From Pelagomonas calceolata (lineage: Eukaryota > Sar > Pelagophyceae > Pelagomonadales > Pelagomonadaceae): a stretch of DNA of 64,000 bases. Both the position numbers and the translations under genes were made by a program. Of the stretch, positions 59,501-64,000 are shown piece after piece. The DNA lies in assembly GCA_918797485.1 (NCBI GenBank), contig CAKKNE010000006.1, positions 1,984,001 through 2,048,000 of the forward strand, given 5' to 3'. The notes under the pieces were generated by a model. That model was not told the DNA's origin. It worked only from the letters and a program-made list of their open reading frames with translations, and did not search any database. How positions within the stretch are numbered: the first letter of the stretch is position 1; each line of letters begins with the position of its first letter.

Positions 59501-62500
59501 GGCCGGCCTCTCTGGTTCTCCCGGAGGCCACGTGGGACTTGGAAGTTTCCAAAATCGCGGTCAACGGTTCCGAGGCATCGGTAATAGACCTCTCGACGGA
59601 CGCGACGCATCCGCTCGAGGCGGGCGACGAGGCGCACGTGATCGTCATCTTCGACGCGCCCGTGTTCGTCGACGAAGACGCGTTTGATACGTTAAAGCTC
59701 TCGGTCATGGTCGACTCGGCCTTCGGGGTGTCGTTGCCCGAGTTCGTGACGCGCGTCTGCTCCTATAGGAAGGGCAACGGCACGGCCTCGCTCTATTTCA
59801 ATTTTTCCGCGGTCGAGGGCGACTCGGCCGTCGCGGTGCGCGCGGAGGCCGACGCCCTGGTGACGACGGGCTGGGTTAGAAGACGTGCTCTGCCGGTGGC
59901 GACGCAGAGTGTAGATTTGAGGGTGCCCTCCTACAAGGGCTGGCGAGAAATTTTATCTGTTGATGGAACCAAACCAGCAAAAGTTATGACCGTGTACAGT
60001 GTCGACCCCATTGAAGCGTTATATGAGCCGGTGATGCTCGGGTCCGGTGATCTCCTCGTCATAGCCGTACGGTTCAACAAGAAGGTGAAATTTGGACGCG
60101 CGGACGGGTCGCCGGTCGAACCGACCGAAGAACGCTTCGGGGACAAGAGCGACTGGCTGCATCTGACGCTGCGGACGGGCCGCATGCTCAACGGCACGAC
60201 GTGGGTCAACGGCACGTACAACGAAAATGGCACGAAGGCGCAGCCCTACGCCTGGCTCCATGAGTATGATGGAAACGGTACCAATACTTTATATTTTAAA
60301 TATATAGTGCAGCCGGCGGACAACTGGAACGACGGCTACCTGAACTACGCCGGGATGCATTCGTTGGAGCTCGGCGAGGGGGTTATACTGGATACGGACG
60401 CGGTCTCGGGATATGGGGAAGCGAATATCGAATTATGTCCCGCTTGTGCCTCATCAAAAGCATTAAACGTGTCGTCGATGCTTATTATCGATACGGTGTC
60501 GACGCCGCGCATCATCGATGCGTATGGCTCCACCGCCTTAATAGACCCTCTGATCGAGGACGACTCGGAAGCGCTGAAGAACGCCTCGGAACGGGCCGAA
60601 TTCTACCGGCGGGCCGCCATCGACGGGTTGCGGGGGCCCGTGCGGGCCTACGACAAGAAATGGAAGGAGCTGAACTACGAGCCCGTGACCTATACCGTCG
60701 GCGACGTCGTGCGACTCGAGGTGGACTTCACGGCGGGAGTCAGCTGGCTGGCCGAGGAATCGCCGCCGCCTCGCTTATACATCGACGGACTCGTCGGTCG
60801 GTACCGCGAATTACAGGACCTGTTCCCGGACGACTACACGTTCGCGAAGTACGTCTCGGGCAACGGCACGAGGTTCCTGCGCTTCGAGTGGGAGGTGCCC
60901 GACGAGAACCCGCTGGTCCACGCGCCTCTGCCCTCGACCGGTGTGGGGAGGCTCGGGTATCGCGGCGTGCGCGCGCTCGTCGATTCTAACGTGAAACTAC
61001 GTCGAGCGGCCTTCGGCGACGCCTTCCTCGGAACGCCTCTGATCCGGAATCCCGAGCTAGGGTTGTTGTCGATGTACCTGCCGCCCTCGGAGAAGTCGCC
61101 CCTGGAGCACTACTACGAGATTCGCATCGACGGGGCCAAGCCGAAAATTATAGATGTCAAATTATCAAAGCACTCGTCGATGGTGCGAGATGCGGGATTA
61201 GCGGTGGGCGTCAGTGCCTTTACGACGGGCGACACCATAGACATCACCGTCGTCTTCTCTGCGGCTGTTGTGGTTGAGGGCGTGCCGACGCTCCTCCTAA
61301 ATGCGAGGGGCGGCGAGCCGCGGTCCACGGATGAAGACCCGCCCTACGCTTATTATTTAAGTGGTTCGGGGACAAATGAGCTGACCTACAGGTACACGGT
61401 GATTCGAGGCGACGACGTGAATGCGCTAAGTCATGCGACCACGCAACACGAGTGCTTCGCCGGTCTGGTGCGGGAGCAGGAAGGATTGCCACTTACGAGT
61501 GGTCTCAACGACACCGAAAGACTAAGCTTAGCCATGACCGTGCGCTGGCCCCACGGCATCACGTGCCCCCGGACGCTCATTCCGGGCCTGGAGCAGCCGG
61601 TGCTATCCATCCTGCGGAAGGCGGAGACGCCGACGATTTCCGCAGATTTGACACTGCCGATGCCGGGCTACCACGTTTTTGCGTACGACAACAATCAGAT
61701 CGAAGCTGTTACGTCGTTAGAGGCCTCCGAGGTCGCCTTATCGGCCACGTCTCTGGAAGGCGATCTCGTGAGCGTCGACACCGCAGCTCCCGTGGTATTG
61801 CATGTGACCTCGCCGAACAAAGATGACGTGTACGGCGACAAGGCGCTCATCACGCTCTATGTCACGTTCTCGGCGCCCGTCGTGATCACGGGCCACAAAG
61901 TCGTCGGCGAGTTGCAACTAGCCTTGACGACGGGGACGGGCCCTGCCTACTACGTCCGAGGGAATGGTACCGCAGTGCTCGAATTTGAATACAACGTCGA
62001 GTACGGCGATACGACGACCGGTTCTTTGGATTACGCCGCGGATACAGAAAAACTGAAAGCTTTGACTTTCTACGAGACGGGCATACCAGAAACGCAGGAA
62101 GCGAAGGCCAACGAGAACGTCGCGTGCAACCTGCGGGGGAGGCAGTGCGAGTTCGTCGCGCAAGGTGGTACTATTGGCGATAGCGGTCCGGACGGCGGCA
62201 CGTCCCATTCTCTGTATATTAATCAAACTGAATCTTTGATAATAACGCAGAAGGTCGTGCCCATCTATCCCAGCGGCGTGTATCGGAGGTTATTAGCGGG
62301 CGCGGACGTCGGCGAGGCGCGGGCGTCGGGCGTGCTTGCGGAACTCAATCTGCCGGCACCGGGACCTCGGAAGACGGTGGCCGACTATGGCAGTCTAGTC
62401 GGCCAAGGGAGGCAAATCATCATCTCCGCCGTGTCGCTTAAAGTATTAGAGGTCTTCGCGGCGAACGGGACTTATGGCGTCGGGTCGCAGATCCACATTG

Positions 62501-64000
62501 GCGTGCGGTTCGAGCGGCCGGTGAACGCCACAGGAGTCTCTTATCTATTGTTGCATCTCGATTCCGCGTTAGACGAGCCCGCCAAGGCGACGTTGGATCA
62601 ATCCAAGCCGTATGAGTTAAGTGAGGTACTATGGTACGTCTACATCGTCCGAGCCGGCGACGCCACCGACTCGCTGACCTATGTCGCCGCTGACAGTTTG
62701 GACGCGACGGAGGGCGCCATCGTTTCGATAGGAGGCGGCTGCCCGGTCACGATGGAGTACTGCCCCGTCGACACCGGTTTGGCCGGCGTGGCCGCGCCTA
62801 CGACGCTCCCGCACCCCGGCATGCCCGGTTCGTTGTCAGTGACCTCTCAGGTCATCATAAACACGGATCCGACGGAGGCCGTCGCCGTGTCGTTGGCCGA
62901 AGGTTTGAGGAGATCTAGTTACGTGTACGCGCCGGGCGCTTCTGTTCCAATCACGCTCACGACGTCGAACCCCGTACGAAGGGACATGGCGGCCAAGATG
63001 TACGGCGGCTTCATCGACGTGGGCGGCTTCACCGATCATATCGAAAGGCGCGCTTCGTTCTCCGAGGGAGAGACGACTCAAGTTTTATCATTCGATCTGT
63101 CAATCCCACACGGCTGCTCGTCCCAACTCCTGAAGCACGCCGGGGCCGAGGGCGCCCTCCATCTCGGCGGAGGCGCCTTCCTGGCGGACGGCGCGTCGAA
63201 CCTCGCGACGGTGCGCGCGGAAGCGCGGCTGCCGTGCCCGAGCGCGCTGGACTCTTTGGCGTCGCAGAACGCGTCCGTCGACGCCACGCCGCCGCGCGTC
63301 GTGTCCGTACGAGCCGCGTCGTCGTCCTCCTCGTCCGACGCGCAAGTTTTGGCGAGGAACGCCTCCGCTTATCTGGTGGTCGAGTTCGATCGGCCTGTCG
63401 TGGTGTTCGACCGGTTACCGTCATCAGACTCAAAACCCATCTGCGAGACCTGCGACCAGAGCGGGGCGTACGTCGTGGCGGGCACGGCGTCGCCCGACGT
63501 CCTAAGAAATCCGGGGCGGCAGGGGTACTGGTACCCGCTCTACCTCGACAAAGACGCCGCTATCAAAGAGTTCGGCGCGCGTATCATCGAGATCACGTTC
63601 ATCCAGATCCCCCAGGTCGTGTTTTATGGACCGGCCGAGAACCCCGAGGCGAGACGAAGGTTAATGTGCGCGCCGGAGTTTGGGTGGTGCAATAACCCGC
63701 TGACGCCGCGGGTCGAGATGCTGAGCGCAGGGCTGTATAACTGGACGGAAGAGGTGGTGGTAGAGGAAGAAGATAATTACACATACTACGAGGGCGGCGC
63801 GTACCCCGGCCAGGTTCTCGTAAAAGACTATCCGCTCTTTGCCGACCTCATTGATGCGTCTGAACGCTCTAGAGATATGGTCGACGACGGCCTGCCGGCG
63901 CTACGCATGGACCTGAGACAGGGCAAGGCCGAGGCGAGGTACGCGGGCGGCTCTGGAACGCATATCATCTCCATGGTGTATGCAGTAGCCCCTGCGGACG
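41533..64000 (+). CDS. Giant secreted repeat protein, 3' end beyond window (at least 7,489 residues)
   Basis: One frame runs without a stop from the ATG at 41533 to the window end; I read every line of it. The start MFLWLLLLRAAIAQ is a clear signal peptide. The rest is built from beta-rich modules. Type 1 (about residues 70-560, 2,690-3,270 and 5,570-7,489) has V-T-F-D/S-x-P-V, then P-x-L-x-L-x-T-G, then SGSGTxxLxFxYxVxxGD, resembling bacterial Ig-like/SwmB-type repeats. Type 2 (about 580-2,080, 2,450-2,680 and 3,670-5,510) has GDxLxVxLPGF cores. Type 3 occurs about four times. A YHYH domain lies at about 2,117-2,316. Many N-x-S/T sequons and paired cysteines fit an extracellular, glycosylated protein. 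No transmembrane anchor, protease or kinase is seen in the visible part. An adhesin, a wall or scale component, or a cell-cell recognition protein are all possible. There is no evidence of introns over 22 kb. Confidence 0.9.
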   Translation, partial: MFLWLLLLRAAIAQKVVPIPRAQTLQVAGPIDEPTSIELRSALEIPDEGEAQLPIIVEPRAVSIQGDGAPRITRVGTDAPDGIYSSGQNITVTLSFTSPVEIVGDPDALKLELDTGCNDNACAIREEQSFTCKADYGEFALTLYDSIKANVSSTFSETRGPSDPKMWAPSGTARNVGALDDQELVKQKLETIDGIENVTVFFGDEDDRDYSGGRRACTSKGNLIVITFERCSYADQFDGDVPELRLDATNAVLDPRTMLPVGDGVYLTGRTAGSTVFVDPVATELTKGVRRRNGLANYIGGNGTDTLTFVYDVMPGDAANPLEAVQLLDINGDSVVVRAAAYPYALIDASLPPARTAARYSSGTANALGASNDVIVDVRSPLVVDVTSPEVDGEYGVGAVLRIWVTFDRQLAVGGEPRLVMATGASNSYALFTQVLGGGYTAEFEYTVGEGDANQDLDYFATNSLSVASPGYIVRKARDVTVSAVAVLTLPEPGKPGSLAHNKNIMVDTSIPYVLDVSLAGEVASRDVAAGDVLDIQVYFSRAVAIRGRPRLLLRTGRSPVFRGVVETPVGENGVVAAAPRASAAAAIQIAFTLSIPAVVGDTLRIALPGFSGNAAENCSSVDGTDAWVAGFSGAGRDAELLLIAARASPARTAFDVRVLSRCSYLTPSAGLRSGADAGIFVRGTFASGIMKRHRVDNAGGVALSDASVTYAPLIAGEPTQLSLTFTSLAAIARNETIDLVFSDSLFIPNYTLPKSVDRKFSWVAKNTTEQALEADSADFRAAWVPDRVVPRLRFRAARLLDAGTYTVGLTSSKVLELPAGGLHADDARITLASDARALGALSGFVPTSPAVGAFGSTSLTITSEDGGRTHGGGRCRISLKFALGPGHASAGDVITLALDVAGPDDEAYIGEPLISEGFSVSIVENAIRLTVLNDNDIGGGAGRIVTVSNLVLAPGGVAQDSSSITLTSSSAHVPTTAIPVLKTTAVAGISDVAWTCLPEPCSLDVPSEWTLTLSYGSTGTISRNSTLSIGVPFFRSLNASKNVTLYRDVDAVSLPYKDHFVTTDLGRPHVLRLAAATVDGADFNFNCTLYGSSTREARIDFVPLRDLPSPGALVLTIPRKSGLTAPRRGLRPSDLLEVSGNAPGFEFGDAVPATPCAGLCATSYTWSATRGNETLTATLTFTYVGAVEKGDALRVTLPGFKREAELVVKLGDSSTLVQVQSWSSDDVLTLVFTAAVSLTDAGTTLQLIGFRGPTRGIVQNQRNFTLQYNISAITADWSEARAVETVPPMEKAAVVTNLRMASLNASSTKQYLGFRYGRPLSSGEAVTVVFSGGFTGKPFIGENTTEITRQGGPDPYSFRVASWDQATETLVLRCNQDIPAEEDVYVNITNLNAPSTGVLPRLRQGITLSTDEDFGTLAFRGVKVGRPILVASQAAVTWVEDELGRQEARRDVGRPGERVVADLSVRLDGADLRHGDTMAWYLPRLHVPDCWADVCGLYVNATSARVNVTANYDLTTEIVTLNILGNITAGAHRTFRVGRVAVDRNLTDTIIPGVRNRTLALPSDGWPSSRAAHVTISSGDDSWDTIDQLPVTVPCAGLCASALSFEEPRAGAPTSVAIQWSTSFAPNSGDSFRVSFNGGADADCGVLMNEGDCIRRLRAGGGRSKTPLQIGGVDGRSFAGTWIANTSSVQLMTTDYGIASSKRSFSIIVEYGSYLALPVAGIPQNDASISLGYNSSRAGSTPSSYLPFRGVGTVPSSSSPRSDCALPCFTFLSRDVSPGSVTVIRVIFAYGDALAEGDLLNVSLPDFFRLGFWKSGAFSVSHGHAGTWDATSHIVSVTLGEAFAARKPIEFNITGLHLPTSPLLENDERLRVSVDGAATAHTSVSAASSPPVGVLESSSLHWVKPRVATTVGSGLNVTIRASCALVANDRLIVELPGFSASGSSIPLDDDIWGSSAAWDSQRLTFTLQQDQVYGDLTASIKEDALLKPSSVAFASAEFRMRIEARDCPTGWSHAKSPGVGLADARVAAFSAPFVRAGEEADVVLRFDAAEAPLVNGDSVTFKLPAFTNTTEVSIHRDDPARRRLSDDTCALDGSDYDYQERIDTKARYVSTSHCPNHVLGEGTSVNKLPATYAFPLYPKYDPNNPTDLSERAGAIGTLFNGAMLLSGYGGSTPAVSYQTSAPYLYGDTFDACGCTVREQTLVEDLHPETMLPTYGCHGPPTCLLRQLDAQTYAHSPQVGWAADGFPVYGPRGEHGTLMKACGSTIDGPCLDACGGYYGPSSQDEYVYRYHTTGEAHEANTEAQCAAPNTYGSEFYPFTPACLAGCVPDELITSSCPDCASSGYVQTCSSNAVDGFTSLFTPNATRFGASKKLSTDTSYCSTGTGVVLDDPSLKVKWNAPYLKLTIDEAFPTASHVLATVRGLTLPEDGIDGPYAGVTVSVNTAATGPLSETAVESVPVIAALHHSSLDLAEPFAGVATRLKLQMNFSVDVPKGSRLQLTLPAFSIDSATSESDILDYEGSTGDVHTFGFGMAVDKRTLVELSVNGTVPVEGVDGLGDHGCMLTMSAVGLDATPIQHVESAPGLVGSVSISFGSLDFGFARIERGDGLKVRFPPSTYGDADGLTNADAGTQYRVGGALMTVASIQGDVITFAPPHDFNETSVVVATKYDEYGLAREAGLVDVTTPGFRPAYYYAGDRTSALIFRYRVRRGDFSDDLDYLALNSLGCPGPARQWALTQGDGEECYIRRDSPRPTGAVNLELRAPGEVGSLAYNARIKVDTTPANVTNMSTAAALACHWPAYFASEGYASTAAACVYGKGHLLDITVAFDRPVSADVAGAVAQYNRSIAQGNITVTRNYAVFAPAYLAANVELDITTSTTRPATAFYASGSGTKDLHFVYDIREGDSNEGDLDTVPTVDGRRALQPGFGGIVGYLRSSSASPETDINYDSVPEPGAYNSLSASPGQARVIVDANAAIITAIEAPSRTYSPGDNLDIKVTWSEKIVPPKNCSGSHFMLWLDLANDRLAAELGAPKYVPYGAQALPHNGSATRSLMFRYVVRVGDESERLETACVPCASAVVETAALWANASCNPLTLSTNRPASLILPLRTDDGTLGKSSNVVVTSAMPKILKVDADASDVQTAPLAAGDMLRVFVRYDAAVVVAGDVAFAATRPYLDEAPRLELTIGDGQDSPFRGHDRAHRLISARYAAGSGTSIIRFDCVVRAPLGTVRADYDTSFSLKGSMWRLSDRPVLEANTTLPARGGPMSLGGFGVGLFALSVNTRRPEALKASLSRQTGVHSHRRQTLDLIILRRWAAPDTPPSITGGSFRVALGSVLETDPCIEASNASAATIQAALGATHGHLAPRVSEQPVRRGDGWRRRFIVETGAGGHALLETDICVELRCSDIKGGLKRKDADQTNETCAVVEANADGAFIGGSSVDVDVDYAGYPLTGRGGLAGALSDGGYMTRSAGSLFQTIDVGVDASTQMTGGAFQLLYGSARTGCIQYDAGDGGTRSVRNQLNQLAEVRAIGGVRKVLTYARANGYRFVVEFAAAHCSPLKLRPAVDRVGEECDLLDPPDAQVVIDAEEVITLKRDAQPGSSFVLKVVNGSIAANETLSISIPRVATPVYGVGVSGATSLRPRVWSARSPYARLRTGASRSDRAVNWTSDTPDASPVVPAYVALKPALLAFVGAAVRFEPALPGAATSIDVSFAPSEQLLPGDVITLRLHPRAGAYGGMCRGCILGNATDGFGFVSASVEKGSMIVNATVARTVAALTYVRFVLDANNSLTLPATAVYSVDDSGGWLRRDERMPKFRNASFDAATLEFDGRGIRADAQPVETLKGSGLAWASLSFSGGAATPGAPTGIDVSFGVAAPIQLVESRNRTLPRRRVSVDAKIEWRYRPPMHIYGEVRLVLPGFLDPRERADILRSGSDDSRDLILSGRDAAYFIGRWGGLRERDWEWETTDQTSENNATLNGTLSLYALAPLVPRPQGYLVTVDGLAAPVDITAASRKQFEASLLDANEDVLVASTPLADGGPRMNALESAQLVLDPSDAVGVVVALNLSFSFVRTVAPGGRVRLFLPNVQACSSQDPAPLVSSDGIWSLDEIRSDDEGSTLLFAPAVEATTASGLEVGRSAGLRVIRELGIPEDGPKLSMIDIEYGAPLAPTCLGGACAPLKLRKNKRSLFVGIGALNASLAYTRPCCAFDRDAAPPAPGSDARVELNFTYSSPLVEGDVLEARLGGFAALNSTVTIEEHYFGEDEDSCEFQLGFNETAGWANSTLTLLVTRGCAASQPGGISIRGLTMPTSSLRFDEPFITLACPRCKTARARPAPIKTPGYGVAFAQAFVTALDGGRAKAGDTARVVLTAAFSEDGLAGDYIEFSGLDGPGSDGGLVADVAPSTVTLHWYASRKMVRMTLNGRVAKKAPIEAVIETDLKVPATGLALRANLEDSVWSPGGVSEWLADPVKVHAALNQKIGAIQDDYGYDIGNVALDNVEHNPTADTTPVGALLNGTLDFGADAKAGAPSDIDILLQFVAPLVEHDVITIDFGSASSTGVSTTEVLGADADKVAASIAGPLATFTVLQSVKAGAFIRLTIPATAGLGPPSTGIEDDDVGAHVSVEAAHGAVAATLLTVRRPVCALSTGSLEIEGATAPEPGTLRDILLDLKLTRAASSGSRIEVRLPNYANHTATYAEMDDGNVTLDRILNGNHTDSYLRMYIRPFVPLSTIKVALYQVKLPSGSSYLDQQDFVLRIDDVNSEGCALREFVPLSSVEPIGLSSSALSYDDDARVGEVSAFELKWAYGQAFFGGKIKWRLPGWTLDGRNNRTGTARVFAGRATALANVSFDVDDQVLYLAKLPRARKAQTEFVLKMPARFGLKPPRSGDGAGPSVSYQIRDKSAAFTPVQRMAVRLPAVHFAQLAFHAPRPVVGDASGFTLTWNTSTESANNGFILKDGIVLLSLPGWLPRGAAAAALASRARAPLSIGGLDGANFSAVLTGAAALELTAKTNLRQLNYEIIVPSDVVAPAYGLSSYNDVALHLAPRGAASTNERDWVASVDVHFPTPVCSLVDAVNASVWIGRGAVDTVMERFDLADTFKNRAFARTPAAADVRASSLAYDATSFRIRRPTGADTSISKDLPLNVYVQFRLSEDLAPGDEVEVWLPRFRLSNPDQLMPWVPIDRGLPVDTRWQAQFVSVASSSLSAARPREGEFGVVLRLNATEGLPRDGFAAVAVATALEGGVDLLPPEDRLRPYRAEGLDDRVTLSSTSPNCPLPPTVLRGAPRFGLQGASVDIYGYSGGARDASIGIPGEPANALLDTAPSLDTSVELALTFDSSCDLTEGDAITFSLPAFRGADVADEAKVDYAGADAAKPRLPSATFDFAFTGGGTDQAKVVLTASSHAAAGPRTLTLGASYGLRPPPQGLPRGPVGLTATISSNCTGGALNPVPLDAAPSYGTFSNASLAFEPSTANALATMVLEVAPTSSLEPGDSLNVWVPGFSFTAPLGGSLDDVAFASSSSAELRVQYVEGSFGSVELGALKVADGGYLRRDSDDPETPAGLESMRAKVNEALASSQLYEETPPQILDVRAALYAAPGGGDDQSALRGTSICAGELIPIFVVFDKDVSVYASSRTSPPYALELDVGNGRTVLAPLSTGVHGWSTTKNLGSRYLRFDYVVGEGDYSKDLAPIHTQALVRDPLQPTAAIRRAVGEEVEVPGLPGLYYMPDAFRTPVNANLSLPILGRLARDAADDAAFGRRPLHVDGRFDVSVVSVATAKNMSTAEWPVFGAGEILDIDITFDRDVEVNGVPTLNIQGGGVAYYTRGGSVQIVDVGVRAVPAIQSGAWELTYGPLTAGCLDWDATAKDVQNALAKIGVFVSNNYDPDNAPAVLRSIESYSLGGGRRTVFHFHPDAAAAAIEVATRPFCLPLSPNSPGATAARAPSPVATFRYQTRKADALRYLAIKSEDALELHGVYVKDEYVPDEILARTTYSRRPASLVLPEATWDLEVSKIAVNGSEASVIDLSTDATHPLEAGDEAHVIVIFDAPVFVDEDAFDTLKLSVMVDSAFGVSLPEFVTRVCSYRKGNGTASLYFNFSAVEGDSAVAVRAEADALVTTGWVRRRALPVATQSVDLRVPSYKGWREILSVDGTKPAKVMTVYSVDPIEALYEPVMLGSGDLLVIAVRFNKKVKFGRADGSPVEPTEERFGDKSDWLHLTLRTGRMLNGTTWVNGTYNENGTKAQPYAWLHEYDGNGTNTLYFKYIVQPADNWNDGYLNYAGMHSLELGEGVILDTDAVSGYGEANIELCPACASSKALNVSSMLIIDTVSTPRIIDAYGSTALIDPLIEDDSEALKNASERAEFYRRAAIDGLRGPVRAYDKKWKELNYEPVTYTVGDVVRLEVDFTAGVSWLAEESPPPRLYIDGLVGRYRELQDLFPDDYTFAKYVSGNGTRFLRFEWEVPDENPLVHAPLPSTGVGRLGYRGVRALVDSNVKLRRAAFGDAFLGTPLIRNPELGLLSMYLPPSEKSPLEHYYEIRIDGAKPKIIDVKLSKHSSMVRDAGLAVGVSAFTTGDTIDITVVFSAAVVVEGVPTLLLNARGGEPRSTDEDPPYAYYLSGSGTNELTYRYTVIRGDDVNALSHATTQHECFAGLVREQEGLPLTSGLNDTERLSLAMTVRWPHGITCPRTLIPGLEQPVLSILRKAETPTISADLTLPMPGYHVFAYDNNQIEAVTSLEASEVALSATSLEGDLVSVDTAAPVVLHVTSPNKDDVYGDKALITLYVTFSAPVVITGHKVVGELQLALTTGTGPAYYVRGNGTAVLEFEYNVEYGDTTTGSLDYAADTEKLKALTFYETGIPETQEAKANENVACNLRGRQCEFVAQGGTIGDSGPDGGTSHSLYINQTESLIITQKVVPIYPSGVYRRLLAGADVGEARASGVLAELNLPAPGPRKTVADYGSLVGQGRQIIISAVSLKVLEVFAANGTYGVGSQIHIGVRFERPVNATGVSYLLLHLDSALDEPAKATLDQSKPYELSEVLWYVYIVRAGDATDSLTYVAADSLDATEGAIVSIGGGCPVTMEYCPVDTGLAGVAAPTTLPHPGMPGSLSVTSQVIINTDPTEAVAVSLAEGLRRSSYVYAPGASVPITLTTSNPVRRDMAAKMYGGFIDVGGFTDHIERRASFSEGETTQVLSFDLSIPHGCSSQLLKHAGAEGALHLGGGAFLADGASNLATVRAEARLPCPSALDSLASQNASVDATPPRVVSVRAASSSSSSDAQVLARNASAYLVVEFDRPVVVFDRLPSSDSKPICETCDQSGAYVVAGTASPDVLRNPGRQGYWYPLYLDKDAAIKEFGARIIEITFIQIPQVVFYGPAENPEARRRLMCAPEFGWCNNPLTPRVEMLSAGLYNWTEEVVVEEEDNYTYYEGGAYPGQVLVKDYPLFADLIDASERSRDMVDDGLPALRMDLRQGKAEARYAGGSGTHIISMVYAVAPAD
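41926..42150 (+). other. Type 3 module, first instance in the giant protein
   Basis: Encodes GEFALTLYDSIKANVSSTF followed, after a spacer, by ELVKQKLETIDGIENVTVFF. It follows the scheme G-x-F-x-L-x-x-x ... D/E-L-V-x-x-x-L-x-x-I-x-x-I-x-x-V-x-V seen again at 51508, 51970 and 59044. Beta strands are followed by a helix and a strand. The module family is not known to me by name. Confidence 0.55.
47881..48480 (+). other. YHYH domain within the giant protein
   Basis: Residues about 2,117-2,316. It shows the YHYH-family order: a Gly-rich LFNGAMLLSGYGG with alternating hydrophobics, HPETMLPTYGCHGPP, VGWAADGFPVYGPRGEHG, then LDACGGYYGPSSQDEYVYRY followed by HTT, where the family has L-D-x-C-N/G-G and Y-H-Y-H-x-T. 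Conserved Cys and His suggest a metal or disulfide-stabilised fold of unknown activity. It is the only clearly non-repeat domain seen. Confidence 0.8.
51508..52135 (+). other. Two type 3 modules in the giant protein
   Basis: First, GSFRVALGSVLETDPCIEAS then ASAATIQAALGATHG (51502-51610). Second, GGAFQLLYGSARTGCIQYDA then SVRNQLNQLAEVRAIGGVRKV without its last residue, near 51994-52135. Both show the strand - T-x-C-I - D/E-A-S - helix - strand scheme. Confidence 0.55.
58261..64000 (+). other. C-terminal cluster of type 1 beta-sandwich modules
   Basis: At least eight successive modules of roughly 120-220 residues. Each is recognised by a V-x-F-D/S-x-x-V strand followed by an aromatic-rich strand before a GD pair: LGSRYLRFDYVVGEGD (58528), GNGTASLYFNFSAVEGD (59773), DGNGTNTLYFKYIVQPAD (60268), SGNGTRFLRFEWEV (60859), SGSGTNELTYRYTVIRGD (61363), RGNGTAVLEFEYNVEYGD (61960), LWYVYIVRAGD (62626), GGSGTHIISMVYAVAPAD (63946). 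A type 3 module sits inside at 59044-59170. The last repeat is cut by the window end. Confidence 0.75.

Noticed and set aside
42561-63784. Dozens of 60-210 codon reverse-strand and out-of-frame reading frames across the giant gene
   Set aside because: All lie opposite or inside one continuous frame with signal peptide, repeats and a domain; none shows its own motif.
41533-64000. Giant frame as a viral or mobile-element protein
   Set aside because: No capsid, integrase, polymerase, terminal repeat or packaging motif was seen; codon use is close to host, and the signal peptide and sequons fit a host surface protein.
1-64000. tRNA, rRNA, riboswitch or CRISPR features
   Set aside because: No cloverleaf with TTCRA-type loop, no rRNA core motif and no regularly spaced direct repeats were noticed by eye; a tRNA scan would be decisive.

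Overview
The window looks like nuclear DNA of a GC-rich, gene-dense eukaryotic alga with a complex red-lineage plastid. A pelagophyte stramenopile (Aureococcus/Pelagomonas type) is the best guess. The grounds are almost intronless genes in very compact order, leaders that look like a signal peptide followed by a transit peptide (one with the F-containing cleavage motif TAA|FQTP), a Cdc48 paralogue with such a leader, and a DUF4795-type coiled-coil protein that suggests a flagellum. The species call is inference. I see no prokaryotic operons, CRISPR arrays, rRNA or recognisable tRNA genes, and no viral or transposon coding region.

Layout. 0-7.1 kb: the 3' end of an unidentified gene, a GDT1/UPF0016 cation transporter, a Cdc48-like AAA ATPase, and the STT3 subunit of oligosaccharyltransferase with an ankyrin-like tail. 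7.7-14.2 kb: cobalamin-dependent methionine synthase whose homocysteine and folate modules occur twice, separated by diverged paralogous sequence and a probable GC-AG intron. The two copies share a block of about 1.87 kb that appears identical. 14.4-28.8 kb: glutaredoxin, an EGLN-like prolyl hydroxylase with a RING-like finger, a GalT/ADP-glucose phosphorylase-family enzyme, a YjbQ-family protein, a type I DnaJ, a SPRY protein, a Sas10/C1D protein, an unidentified protein, a probably plastid-targeted SMP/EF-hand protein, a coiled-coil LOTUS protein, a CTP-dependent lipid-kinase relative, and a MYND/RING-CH/TPR protein. 28.8-38.6 kb: two long coiled-coil proteins flanking an unidentified gene of unusual composition, then a small probably mitochondrial protein. 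38.9-41.2 kb: a GT90-family glycosyltransferase and a membrane-anchored cyclophilin. 41.5-64 kb: one uninterrupted reading frame of at least 7,489 codons that leaves the window still open. It encodes a secreted or surface protein built from beta-sandwich-like repeats with one YHYH domain.

Organisation. Genes strongly tend to alternate strands. All eight tail-to-tail pairs have stop codons 75 bp apart or less, and one pair overlaps antisense. Five intergenic regions carry near-identical copies of a 18-22 bp element, CTAGCG - short spacer - GTAAGACACTAG, mostly between divergent genes, so it may be a shared promoter element. Several products fit the secretory and plastid-import systems (STT3, GT90, cyclophilin, Cdc48, DnaJ, SMP protein), but nothing shows that the neighbours form a pathway.
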